In this document: piece after piece, positions 19,628 through 27,988 of the stretch
How positions within the stretch are numbered: position 1 is the first letter of the stretch
How the letters are laid out: every line of letters begins with the position of its first letter
Source: CAVQOB01 sp963714325
GTDB lineage: Bacteria > Pseudomonadota > Alphaproteobacteria > Rhizobiales > Hyphomicrobiaceae
Length of the DNA: 64,000 nt
Direction: 5' to 3'
NCBI GenBank assembly: GCA_963714325.1
Contig: CAVQOB010000003.1
Coordinates: 372,001 to 436,000 of the forward strand
The notes under the pieces: generated by a model
Told to the model about the DNA's origin: nothing
What the model saw: the letters and a program-made list of their open reading frames with translations, nothing else
The model's database searches: none
Translations under genes and position numbers: made by a program

Positions 19628-19753
19628 ATGAAGGCTTTTGCGATGGGTGTTGCCGCGATGCTGGCGATCACAATGATCGCGGCGCTGTCGTTGCGGATGC
19701 TGCCGATGTCGTCGACCGATGTCTTCCAGGAACGGGCCAACGTTCGGCTTTGA
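19628..19753 (+). CDS. Very small predicted membrane-anchored protein (41 residues)
   Basis: The sequence AAGGAGACCTGCC directly precedes the ATG at 19628, a strong ribosome-binding site. The product starts MKAFAMGVAAMLAITMIAAL, one hydrophobic helix, and ends DVFQERANVRL. It lies 11 nt after the cytochrome c fusion gene, so it is probably co-transcribed. It resembles the single-helix mini-proteins that accompany membrane redox proteins, but I cannot name a family. Confidence 0.5.
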   Translation: MKAFAMGVAAMLAITMIAALSLRMLPMSSTDVFQERANVRL

Positions 19754-19815
19754 CGTGTGGTGTGTCCGCATGTCGGGCGGATCGATTGGACCCTCAGCAG
19801 GTACGGCGTTTGGCA

Positions 19816-20787
19816 ATGATTGTGGGTTGCGTTCGATCGTTGGTTTGTTCGGCCGTCGTCAGTTGGATGGCGATTTGCAGCTTTGCCATTGGCGCGCTGG
19901 CTGAGTTACGCATTCTCGGTAACCCAAAAGATTATACGACGGCACTGAGCGTCGAGGCGCAATCGCAACCGAAGTGCGAGCTGACCGGTGGCCGCGTTTT
20001 CGCCCGGCATGCGCATGGGTCGCACTGCATCGCGTACTATGTGACGCCCAGTATCGATGCCAGCAAGACGCCGGTTTTGTTTTTTGACGGCGATGTGACG
20101 CCGGAGATGTTCCGGGACCGGAAGAAGACCGATGACTATTTTGCCGGCGTGCGGCAGGCCTTCGATGCAGTTGCGTTGCGGACCGGCGTGCCGCTGCTTT
20201 ACGTGTCGCGGCCGGGGCTGTTTGGATCGTCGGGCAATCACGGATTTCGTCGCAGTCACGCCGAGGCGCATGCGCTGAACAAAGCAGTTGATGCGATCAA
20301 GGCGCGGCATGGGTTCAAGGATGTGGTGCTGGCTGGGCAATCCGGCGGGGCGTGGGCGGTCGCGGCGTTGCTGACGCTCGGGCGCACTGATGTGACGTGT
20401 GCGGTTGGGGCGTCGGGAGGGTTTGATCTGCTGGACGATGTGTTGCGCACGGCGCGCAAGCGCGGCCGGCCGATCCCGAAATCAGCGCTCGATTCGGTTG
20501 ACTACGGGCCGTTCTACGACGTGAGCCGCAATACGCAAAAGATCCCGAAAGCGGCGGCGCGGCGGTTTTTTGTGATCGGTGATGTTCTGGACAAGCGGAC
20601 GCCGTTTGATCAACAGAAGCGGTTTGGCGACAAAGTGAAAGCTGGCGGCCATCATGCGGTGGTGATCGAGGCGCGTGCGACGGATCAAGAGCATCATGGG
20701 CTCGGCGTGGTGGCGGTTCGGACAGCGGTGCTGTGTTCGCTCGGGCGGCCTGACACTGAACTTGAGCGGCAGGCCGCGCAGCCGTGA
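19816..20787 (+). CDS. Secreted alpha/beta-hydrolase-fold protein
   Basis: This 323-residue protein has an N-terminal hydrophobic export signal (VCSAVVSWMAICSFAIGALA). The mature part has the alpha/beta-hydrolase order: a strand with PVLFFDGD, a YVSRPGLFGSSGNH loop, and the nucleophile elbow VLAGQSGGAW with the Ser at the centre of G-x-S-x-G. A late aspartate (VIGDVLDKRTPF) and histidine (ATDQEHHGLG) could complete the triad. The substrate is unknown. The start at 19816 is chosen over the inner ATG because it gives a better signal peptide. It is followed at once by a tandem repeat array. Confidence 0.72.
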   Translation: MIVGCVRSLVCSAVVSWMAICSFAIGALAELRILGNPKDYTTALSVEAQSQPKCELTGGRVFARHAHGSHCIAYYVTPSIDASKTPVLFFDGDVTPEMFRDRKKTDDYFAGVRQAFDAVALRTGVPLLYVSRPGLFGSSGNHGFRRSHAEAHALNKAVDAIKARHGFKDVVLAGQSGGAWAVAALLTLGRTDVTCAVGASGGFDLLDDVLRTARKRGRPIPKSALDSVDYGPFYDVSRNTQKIPKAAARRFFVIGDVLDKRTPFDQQKRFGDKVKAGGHHAVVIEARATDQEHHGLGVVAVRTAVLCSLGRPDTELERQAAQP

Positions 20788-20873
20788 TCGAACTGGCTAA
20801 GTCGAACTGGCATCGTCGAACTGGCATAAGTTGAACTGGCTAAGTTGAACTGGCTAAGTCGAACTGGCGCAAC
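20786..20873. repeat. Short tandem repeat, about six copies of a 14-15 bp unit
   Basis: Units related to GTCGAACTGGCTAA begin at the stop codon of the 19816 gene and run to 20873, with small substitutions and 0-1 bp spacing changes. Confidence 0.75.
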
Positions 20874-20890
20874 CGATTGGACCTTCAGGT

Positions 20891-21632
20891 TTGCATCTTC
20901 GTGATCCGATTTTTCCGCCGATGCTGACGGGGCATGCCGTGAAGGCGCCCGTGCAGCCGTTCGAGGAAGCGTGCAGGCGCGCGCAGGCGCGAGTGCTTGG
21001 TGCGGGTGATCTGGTGTGGAGCCGCAATACGGCGCGGGCTGACCTGGCGTTGATCCTGGAACCGGAGGTCGGTCTTAGCCGCGCACTGCAGATGGGGCCA
21101 TTGGCATGCGTGGCGGTTGCCGAGACGCTCGGATTTCTCGCGCCGCCGCAGTTGGGTGTTGAATTTCGCTGGCCGGGCACGGTGCTGGTCAATGGCGCGA
21201 CGGCGGGCGTGGTTCGGCTGGCCGCGGCGCTAGGTGTCGCTGACGTCCCGCCGGCATGGATGGTGATTGGCGTGACGATTGACCTGGTGCGAACGGATCG
21301 CAGTGCCGAACCGGGCGAGCGGCCGGAGCAGACCGCGCTCGCAGAAGAAGGTGCGGCGGAGATCACACGGACGGATGTCATCGAAGCGTTGGCGCCGCGA
21401 TTTCTCGCGTGGATCCACACGTGGAGCGAGGACGGGTTCCGGCCGATCCATGATCAGTGGCTGTTTCGTGCGGATGGCCGCGAGCGCGATATCGTCATCG
21501 AGGGTTGCCGCGGGCGTGTTCTCGGGCTCGACGAGGAGGCGAATTGTGATTCTGAAGCCGGCCGATGGTCCCGCCCGTGCGATCGCCTATCGACCGCATG
21601 TGACGATGTTGCCGGCCGGGAGCGCGGCATGA
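20891..21632 (+). pseudogene. Biotin/lipoate protein ligase-like protein, one-base frameshift
   Basis: The first 200 or so residues match the biotin/lipoate A/B ligase fold as used in a short alphaproteobacterial family: GAGDLVWSRNTARADLALILEPE, MGPLACVAVAETLGFLAPP and VEFRWPGTVLVNGA (the KWPND-like nucleotide site). An extra A near 21543 shifts the frame after GRVLGLDEE. Corrected reading gives a short C-terminal domain ending HVTMLPAGSAA at the TGA at 21630-21632. That stop overlaps the next start (ATGA). The start is uncertain: TTG 20891 or ATG 20921. The trio with the next two genes is a recurrent cluster of unknown function. Confidence 0.65.
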
Positions 21633-22117
21633 TCAAGCTGCTGCGCACGATCCGCTTTGATGCGTCGGATGAGAAGGTGTTCGCGGTCGCGGCAGCGGCT
21701 GACGAGTGGGCGATCTCGGGAAGCTTCGCCTTCGCCGACATCGCGCCGGAGGCGTTGAAAGGCAAAGTGCGGCAAGCGTTTGCGAATGGATTTCTGGGGA
21801 CGGAAAGTTTTGGCTGGTCGACATTTGCGACGGTGAGCGAGGCGACCGATGCGGCGGAGCGTGCGCTTCAGTCGCGGCTTGCCGATCATTTCGTCGAACG
21901 CTATGGCGCCCCCACGCTGCAGGCGGCGCTGCCGGCGGCACAGGCGGAGGTGGCGTTCGTGATCGATCTGTGCCGGGAGGCGCCGATCAATACCGTGTTC
22001 ACGGTGCGCCGCGTGCTTGACGATCAGGGGCGCATCAAGGAGGAGTTCCGGACGATCAGGCCGCCGTCGGGTGAGCCGATGCATGCGCGGATCTGGCGGG
22101 TTGATGATGAGGCGTGA
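21629..22117 (+). CDS. DUF6505-like conserved protein
   Basis: The protein has 162 residues from the ATG at 21629, overlapping the ligase-like gene by 4 nt. It reads MIKLLRTIRFDASDEKVF at the start, with WAISGSFAF and FLGTESFGWSTFATV in the middle. I associate it with the DUF6505 family from memory, so treat the number as provisional. No motif suggests catalysis, and there is no membrane segment. Its stop overlaps the next gene start, so ligase-like, DUF6505-like and DUF6352-like genes are one translationally coupled unit. Confidence 0.6.
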   Translation: MIKLLRTIRFDASDEKVFAVAAAADEWAISGSFAFADIAPEALKGKVRQAFANGFLGTESFGWSTFATVSEATDAAERALQSRLADHFVERYGAPTLQAALPAAQAEVAFVIDLCREAPINTVFTVRRVLDDQGRIKEEFRTIRPPSGEPMHARIWRVDDEA

Positions 22118-23129
22118 GTTCTGGAAATCGGCGGGGATGCATCTGCTGGCGGCGTCGCCCGAGGGCTGGCTGGCGGTGACGCCGGATTTTCTGCGCGCCT
22201 ATTATACGCGGCCAGAGGTGCATCCGGTCGAAGAGAGCAACGCGCACGAAATTCGATTGCACGAAGCATTGCTCGCCGATCCGTTCCGGCCGGTGAGTGA
22301 GGCGGAGATCGTGGCGGTTGCTGATCCCGATGCGATCGAGACTTATCGCATCGTGCTCGGCTTTCGCGATACGTTTGCGCGAGGCTGAGCACCATCGAGG
22401 GCGCCTATCTCGCGTTGATGCGCGGGTGGGGCGTTGCAGTTGCCGCCGGTGTTCATCGATCAGCTCGTGCATCTCATACTGCACAACATCCTGAAAGATT
22501 GCCGTGATCCGATCCGGCTGAGGGCGGCGGAGATTTTCTTTCGCGATCAGACGGTGTCGCTCGATGGCGGGCGGATCATGCTGGCGGACGAGGAAATCGT
22601 CGATATGCACGCGCGGGCTGGTGGTGAGACTGGACTTGCGCAACTGCTGGCTGAAAGCGGGACGCCGATCAAATCGGTCGAACTCGACGTGCTCGACGAG
22701 GATAACAAAGATATTTACTGGGGCCGCTCCGACCGCTTCGATACGGTCGTCGATTTTCGCTTCGAGCAGCCGGCGCTGGATGCGTTCGCGCGCGTCATCG
22801 AGGCGTGGCTCAAGCATCTGGCTGGGGTTGAGGTTAGCGGTGGAGCCGAGGCCGAAGCTCGATGATGCGGATTGGCGCTGGCATATCGGGCTCGATGCGG
22901 ATGCGACGCGGGTGCTCAATGCACTTTACGATGGTAAGACGGTCGGGCTCGAGGAGATGGCGCAGATCGTTGCCCTGTTCCGGATGCGGATCCCCGATGA
23001 ACGGCTGGTGATCGATCGCGTGCGCGGCAAGCCGATTTATCTGGGGCTCGGGATGTCGAAAGTCCAAGATCGCTGAAAATGAAGCCGCAGAATCTGCTGA
23101 CCAATCTGCCGTTGAAGGCTTCGGTTTAG
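22107..23129 (+). pseudogene. DUF6352-like conserved protein with four one-base indels
   Basis: The start ATG at 22107 (alternative 22104) gives MRREFWKSAGMHLL. Homologous segments follow in different frames: TPDFLRAYYTRPEVHPVEES, TIEGAYLALMRG, PPVFIDQLVHLILHNIL, RLRAAEIFFRDQTV, DDADWRWHIGLDADAT, GKPIYLGLGMSK and the typical tail LKMKPQNLLTNLPL to the TAG at 23127-23129. Apparent indels lie near 22375 (loss), 22427 (gain), 22846 (gain) and 23057 (loss), so the net length stays a multiple of three (about 340 residues). Such compensated damage in 1 kb suggests sequence error or a very recent pseudogene. Confidence 0.65.
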
Positions 23130-23168
23130 GTGCTTCCGAGGGTCGCAGCGATTTGGGTGGTTGCGTTT

Positions 23169-23339
23169 GTCATCCCGTGCGCGCTGCGGTGCGTTCTTTC
23201 TGGCGCTTCGGTTGCCCACCAGCAACCGCGCAGTACCGCTGCGCAGACACGGGACCTTCCGCATGGGCGTTTCGCAGGGTTCCGCGTCTGTACTTCACAA
23301 CGCCGCTGATGCGACGTTTTGCAGTGCGCGCGGGATGAC
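23169..23339. repeat. MITE-like element with imperfect 18-bp inverted ends
   Basis: GTCATCCCGTGCGCGCTG (23169-23186) is inverted with two mismatches at 23322-23339. The interior has no gene. It fills most of the spacer between the DUF6352-like gene and the MFS gene. Confidence 0.55.
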
Positions 23340-23400
23340 ACCGAGAGCCTCAGCTGTCGATATTGGCGGCGTCGTTGCTGAATGACGGAGAAGAAAGTCC

Positions 23401-24657
23401 ATGCTGACACGCGATCAAATGCATTTTGGGTTTCTCAATGTCGGGCATTTTCTCGACCATCTCTTCACGCTGATTTTTGCGACGGTGGCGGCGGTGGCGT
23501 TGTCGCGTGAGTGGGGACTTGGCTATGCGGATCTTTTGAAGATCGCGACGCCAGGGTTCTTCGCGTTCGGCGCGTTTTCGTTGCCGGCAGGATGGTTGGC
23601 CGACAAGTGGAGCCGCGAGGGCATGATGGCGGTGTTCTTCGTCGGCATTGGTCTCGCGTCGACCGCGACGGCCTTTGCGACGACGCCGTTGCAGATCGGC
23701 GTGATGTTGTTCGTGGTTGGGATCTTTGCGGCGATCTATCATCCTGTCGGGTTGGCAATAGTGACGGAGCGTTGGCGTAACACAGGCATGCGGCTCGCGG
23801 TCAATGGCGTTTGGGGGAATTTCGGCGTCGGTAGCGCGGCGTTGATCACTGGGTACTTCATCGACCACGGGGGATGGCGGGCGGCGTTCATTGCTCCGGG
23901 GCTGCTGTCGATTTTGGTGGGGCTCGCTTATACGGTTGCCTTCTGGCCGGAGATTTCCGGCAAAGCCAAGGGCTCGCGGCCAGTGGCGTCGGTGGCGCCC
24001 ACAACACTTGTGCCGGAGATGAAGTCGGCAATGGTGCGGATCTCGATCATCGTGTTCCTGACGACGGCGGTCTCGAGCATCATCTTCCAGTCGACGACGT
24101 TCGCGCTGCCGAAAGTCTTCGCCGAGCGGCTGCAGGGGATTGCGCCCTCCGCGACGGTGCTCGGTCAATTGGCGTTCCTGGTGTTCGCCGTCGCGTCGAT
24201 CGGACAGTTGATTGTTGGATACTTTCTTGATCGGGTGGGGCCACGCCTCGTCTTCATGGTGGTGGCGGTGGTGCAGCTCGTCTTCTTTGCCGTCATGCCG
24301 GGGTTGCGTGATTGGCCGGCGCTGTTGTGCGCGCTGGCGTTCATGCTGGCGGCGTTCGGGCAAATTCCGATCAACGACTTCATGATCGGTAAGATGGCGC
24401 AAGGCGAATTCCGGGCGCGCGTCTATGGCTTGCGCTACGTGCTGAGTTTTTCGGTGCTGGCGGCGGCGCTGCCGATGATTGCGCTGATCTATGAGCGAAG
24501 CGGGTTCGACATGTTGTTTCGCGTGCTGGCGGTGGCCGCGGCGATCATCTTTGTGATCGTTTCCCAGTTGCCCGCGCAGTTGCCGGCATTTTTGCAGGCG
24601 CGCGCGCCTGATCCCAAAACCGCAATGCACTTTTCAGAGCGCACGCGCGGCAGTTAA
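23401..24657 (+). CDS. Major facilitator superfamily permease with a repeat-derived C-terminal tail
   Basis: This 418-residue protein has twelve predicted helices. MFS landmarks include the loop 2-3 motif LPAGWLADKWSREGMM, RWRNTGMRLAVNGVWGNFG and, in the second half, GYFLDRVGPRLVF. The hydrophobic part ends near residue 398 (VIVSQLPAQLPAFL). The last 20 or so residues are encoded by a family B dispersed repeat (24599-24650) and read as a polar tail (RAPDPKTAMHFSERTRG). The start is ATG 23401, preceded by GGAGAAGAAAGTCC. The substrate is unknown. Its stop overlaps the convergent hydrolase gene by 4 nt. Confidence 0.82.
   Translation: MLTRDQMHFGFLNVGHFLDHLFTLIFATVAAVALSREWGLGYADLLKIATPGFFAFGAFSLPAGWLADKWSREGMMAVFFVGIGLASTATAFATTPLQIGVMLFVVGIFAAIYHPVGLAIVTERWRNTGMRLAVNGVWGNFGVGSAALITGYFIDHGGWRAAFIAPGLLSILVGLAYTVAFWPEISGKAKGSRPVASVAPTTLVPEMKSAMVRISIIVFLTTAVSSIIFQSTTFALPKVFAERLQGIAPSATVLGQLAFLVFAVASIGQLIVGYFLDRVGPRLVFMVVAVVQLVFFAVMPGLRDWPALLCALAFMLAAFGQIPINDFMIGKMAQGEFRARVYGLRYVLSFSVLAAALPMIALIYERSGFDMLFRVLAVAAAIIFVIVSQLPAQLPAFLQARAPDPKTAMHFSERTRGS
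24599..24650. repeat. Dispersed rhizobial repeat (family B) inside a coding end
   Basis: It contains CCCAAAACCGCAATGCACTT followed by TTCAGAGCGCACGCGCGG, related to 7978-8030 and 9883-9934. It supplies the 3' codons of the MFS gene. Confidence 0.7.
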
Positions 24658-25393
24658 AGTTTTTCGGCGAACGCTTGAATCGCCTCGGCTGCCGCGGCGA
24701 GATTACCTTTGCGGGTGAACCCGGAGGCGCCGCGTGGTCCCAGATCATGATCGCCGTCGCCGATCCAATGGATAGCGATGGCTGGCGATAGCGGCAGCGG
24801 CTGGACCTCGGCGCGGGTGCCGAAGGGATCGCGTTCGCCTTGCACGATCAGCGTTGGGCAGGCCAAGCGTTCGAGGTGGGCGGTGCGCAGGTTCTGCGGC
24901 GTGTTGGGTGGATGAAACGGGTAGCCGAGGCAGACGAGGCCGGCGATCGTGCCAGCGTTGAAGAGCTCATCGGCGAGCATGCTGGCGACGCGCCCGCCCA
25001 TCGACTTGCCGCCGATGATGAGGCGCGATGTCGAGCGCTTTCCGATCGGAGGTGATCGGAGAAGCGCTCTCGATTCCTTGCTTGGTCGCATTTTCTTCGC
25101 CGAACCGGTAGCCACGTCGCCGGAAAATGCTCCGGCAGTGCGCGGCAGGGCGGCGACGGCATCGCGAAACTCGCCGATGACGGATTTCGGCTTTGGGTGC
25201 GGGGCGTTTCTTGCCGCCGTGCCGACGCGCAGCCATATAGGCAAATTCGAAGCGTGCGACGCGCAGGCCGCGCTCGGTGAGGAGGGCCGTCGATAGTGTT
25301 CATGAAGGCGCTGTCCATGGCGGCGCCGGCACCGTGCGCCAACAGCAGCGTGGTCGATGCGTCGTCGGGTCCGTCGATCAGGAACTCGGGCAT
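24654..25393 (-). pseudogene. Tex30/KANL3-like alpha/beta-hydrolase, two one-base frameshifts and an in-frame repeat insert
   Basis: The start at 25393 gives MPEFLIDGPDDASTTLLLAHGAGA. The order continues with LLTERGLRVARFEFAYMAARR, GEFRDAVAALP, the nucleophile elbow IIGGKSMGGRVASMLAD, CLGYPFHPP, PTLIVQGERDPFG and DGDHDL, giving the family's Ser, Asp and His. Extra bases near 25300 and 25193 break the frame; removing them gives a 245-residue protein. About 33 residues between VAALP and LIIGG are encoded by a rhizobial palindromic repeat (25033-25131). Without the insert the length fits the usual 210-residue family. The function is unknown. Confidence 0.75.
25033..25131. repeat. Rhizobial palindromic repeat inserted in frame in the hydrolase gene
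   Basis: The left part is a hairpin: GAGCGCTTTCCGATC (25033-25047) against GATCGGAGAAGCGCTC (25054-25069). The right part reads CGCATTTTCTTCGCCGAACC followed by GGTA, the layout of a very common Rhizobiales intergenic repeat. The length is close to 99 bp, or 33 codons, and no stop is introduced on the minus strand. Confidence 0.75.
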
Positions 25394-25499
25394 TGTATCG
25401 CTATTGGTCTGGGAATGATTGGCGCTGAACTGATGCGGCTGTGGTAGTGTGCCATGTCGATTAGCGCATTTGCGATCGTAAGGGAAATGTGGGTTGGCG

Positions 25500-26336
25500 A
25501 TGTCGGTATTCGGATGGTCAGAAATGACGCTGCGCTTTAGCGCATTTGCCGCCGTGTTTGTGGTGATGGCAGCGCTTGAGGTGCTGCGGCCGCGGCGGGA
25601 TTTGACGCTCAGCCGCGCGCAACGCTGGGTGACCAATCTGGCGTTCGTCGGGTTCGGGGCAGCGACTGTGCGTGTGCTCGGGGCCATCGCCAGTTTGACG
25701 GCGGCGCCGCTGGTGGCGCTGGCGGCGGCGTTCCTGGCGGAGGGTAAGGGGTGGGGCTTATTACCGGCGATCGGGCTCGGGCATGCGCCTAACGTCGTCA
25801 TTGCGATCGTGGTGCTGGATTTCGCGATCTGGCTGCAGCACTACGCGGCGCACGTGATGCCAATGCTGTGGTCGTTCCATCAGGTGCATCACGCCGATCG
25901 GGATTTCGATGTGACGACGGCGTTGCGATTTCATCCGGTGGAGATCGGGCTGTCGATGTTATGGAAGGTGCTTTGGGTGTTGGCGCTGGGGGCACCGCCG
26001 ATCGCAGTCCTGCTGTTCGAGATCATTCTCAATGCTTGTGCGATGTTCAATCACGCGAATGTCACGTTGCCGCGCGCGCTTGACCGGGTGTTGCGGCTGC
26101 TGGTGGTGACGCCCGACATGCATCGCGTGCATCATTCGGTGCGTGCGCTTGAGCATAACAGTAATTTCGGATTTAACCTGTCGATCTGGGACCGGTTGTT
26201 CGGAACGCTGGTCGAGCAGCCGGCGGAAGGACATCAAGGGATGACGATCGGATTGCCGGCGTATCAAGACGAGTCTCCAGCGCAACTCGGATGGAGCTTG
26301 AAGCTGCCGTTTACGGCGCAACGCCGGGACAACTGA
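25500..26336 (+). CDS. Sterol desaturase / fatty acid hydroxylase superfamily protein
   Basis: This 278-residue membrane protein has several N-terminal helices and the histidine-box architecture of the superfamily: LQHYAAHVMP, WSFHQVHHAD, a box in NHANV and MHRVHHSV. These histidines bind a di-iron centre that hydroxylates or desaturates lipids. It is predicted to sit in the inner membrane. The ATG at 25500 is preferred to a TTG two codons earlier. It is divergent from the frameshifted hydrolase. The lipid substrate cannot be told. Confidence 0.87.
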   Translation: MSVFGWSEMTLRFSAFAAVFVVMAALEVLRPRRDLTLSRAQRWVTNLAFVGFGAATVRVLGAIASLTAAPLVALAAAFLAEGKGWGLLPAIGLGHAPNVVIAIVVLDFAIWLQHYAAHVMPMLWSFHQVHHADRDFDVTTALRFHPVEIGLSMLWKVLWVLALGAPPIAVLLFEIILNACAMFNHANVTLPRALDRVLRLLVVTPDMHRVHHSVRALEHNSNFGFNLSIWDRLFGTLVEQPAEGHQGMTIGLPAYQDESPAQLGWSLKLPFTAQRRDN

Positions 26337-26470
26337 CCGGGTTGTTGGGTAGGCGTGTTCAGCCGCAATAATGCCGACAATGTCATATCGAGTTGGGTCT
26401 CGACCGGCGGTTCTCGCGCGCGTAAATTCGCGACGCTGACCGAATCGCCTGGCGGCGGAGGGACTGATCG

Positions 26471-27487
26471 ATGATTGCCGTGGCCGGAGCCGAGGTGAAG
26501 TTTGGATTCGCGGCAGCGATTGGGACGCTGCTGTTGGGGCCGGCTTTTTTGACCGCGGCACAGGCGCAAACTCCCGCTCCCGCTCCTGCGGCTGCTGCCG
26601 TTCCCGCCTTCTCCAGTGCGCCAGCTGTCGGCGCACCAGAGGCTAAATCGCCGGCCGTTGGCAAGCCGACGGTTGCCGCCAAGGAGCTGTTTGGCGCACA
26701 GCGTTCGCCGGCGCCGCTCGAAGCGCGGGCGATCGGATCCTATGCCAAGGGGTGTCTGGCAGGAGCGCGGCAGTTGCCGGTCGATGGGCCGGCATGGCAG
26801 GCGATGCGGTTATCGCGTAATCGTAACTGGGGGCATCCTTCCCTGGTCAGCATTATTGAGCGGCTGGCAGAGGATGCACGGACGCTCGATGGGTGGCCCG
26901 GATTGCTGGTCGGAGATCTTTCTCAGCCGCGCGGTGGGCCGATGCTGACGGGGCACGCCAGTCACCAGATCGGCCTCGACGCGGATATCTGGCTGACACC
27001 GATGCCGCCGCGCCGATTGACCGCGCAGGAACGCGAAGACCTTTCGGCGACATCGATGCTGGCGGCGGATCAGTTGTCGGTCGATCCGAAATTGTTTACC
27101 GACAAGCATCTGCGTCTGCTGAAGCGGGCGGCATCGATTGCCGAGGTGGAACGGGTTCTTGTGCATCCGGCGATCAAGAAGGCGATCTGCCAGGCGACGG
27201 TTGGGGATCAGGATCGGACATGGCTGCGTAAGATGCGGCCGATCTGGGGGCATCACTATCATTTCCACGTGCGGATCGGTTGTCCGGCCGGGTACACGGG
27301 CTGCGTTGTGCAGGCGCCGGCGCCGGGCGATGATGGGTGTGGCAAGGAGTTGGATGACTGGTATGTGCTATTGAAGCGGCCGCCGTCGGAAACTGCCGAG
27401 CCGCCGAAACCACCCATGACACTCGAAGCGCTGCCACCGGAGTGTCGCGTGGTCTTAAGCGCGGGCGGCACCGCATTGAAAAAGTAG
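26471..27487 (+). CDS. mepA: Penicillin-insensitive murein endopeptidase MepA
   Basis: This 338-residue LAS-family metallopeptidase cleaves D-Ala-mDAP cross-links in peptidoglycan. The N-terminal signal ends near AAQAQ and is followed by an Ala/Pro-rich linker to about residue 75. The catalytic domain carries NWGHPSLVSIIERL, LTGHASHQIGLDADIW (zinc His and Asp) and WGHHYHFHVRIGCP (HxH). GGAGGGA lies upstream of the ATG. It acts in the periplasm. It is probably transcribed with the small membrane protein gene that follows. Confidence 0.93.
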   Translation: MIAVAGAEVKFGFAAAIGTLLLGPAFLTAAQAQTPAPAPAAAAVPAFSSAPAVGAPEAKSPAVGKPTVAAKELFGAQRSPAPLEARAIGSYAKGCLAGARQLPVDGPAWQAMRLSRNRNWGHPSLVSIIERLAEDARTLDGWPGLLVGDLSQPRGGPMLTGHASHQIGLDADIWLTPMPPRRLTAQEREDLSATSMLAADQLSVDPKLFTDKHLRLLKRAASIAEVERVLVHPAIKKAICQATVGDQDRTWLRKMRPIWGHHYHFHVRIGCPAGYTGCVVQAPAPGDDGCGKELDDWYVLLKRPPSETAEPPKPPMTLEALPPECRVVLSAGGTALKK

Positions 27488-27532
27488 CTTTGACGCGGCG
27501 CCTGGCGCCGGGCTTGGGAGGGTTCAATCGAA

Positions 27533-27883
27533 ATGCTGATGATGATCAGGCGATTCCTGGCGGCGGTGCTGTTGCCGTTGGCGCGCTTTCTGGCGGTTCC
27601 GCTGTTGATCATCGCGATGCTGGCACTGGTCGCTGATGGGACGCGGATTGTGAATGGGGCGGGTGTCGTGTTCACGACGACGATTGACTATTGGTCACGC
27701 ATGGCGCCGCACAGTCTTGCGGGAGCGAAGGCTGCAGTCCTCAAAGCCACGCATCCGGCGATCTGGGACTATGGCGTGCAGAGCGTGCTGCGCCTGCCGG
27801 CGTTTGCGTTGTTCGGGCTCGCCGGCTTTCTATTGGCTTTTGCTGGCCGACGGCGGCGCAAGGTCAATATTTTCGCGAATTGA
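27533..27883 (+). CDS. Small hypothetical membrane protein
   Basis: This 116-residue protein is preceded by GGGAGGG. There is a hydrophobic helix at the N-terminus (LARFLAVPLLIIAMLAL) and another at the C-terminus (LPAFALFGLAGFLLAFAG), followed by a positively charged end RRRRKVNIFAN. The central part is probably periplasmic. Proteins of this layout often follow mepA-like genes in Hyphomicrobiales, but the function is unknown. Confidence 0.65.
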   Translation: MLMMIRRFLAAVLLPLARFLAVPLLIIAMLALVADGTRIVNGAGVVFTTTIDYWSRMAPHSLAGAKAAVLKATHPAIWDYGVQSVLRLPAFALFGLAGFLLAFAGRRRRKVNIFAN

Positions 27884-27988
27884 CGGGAATGGCAACGTTC
27901 CCTTGGTAATCGTCGCGGGAACGCGGTAGATTTTCGGCCGGACCGGTGCATGGCATTGGCTCGTTGCACTTCACTACAGGGTTTACGC

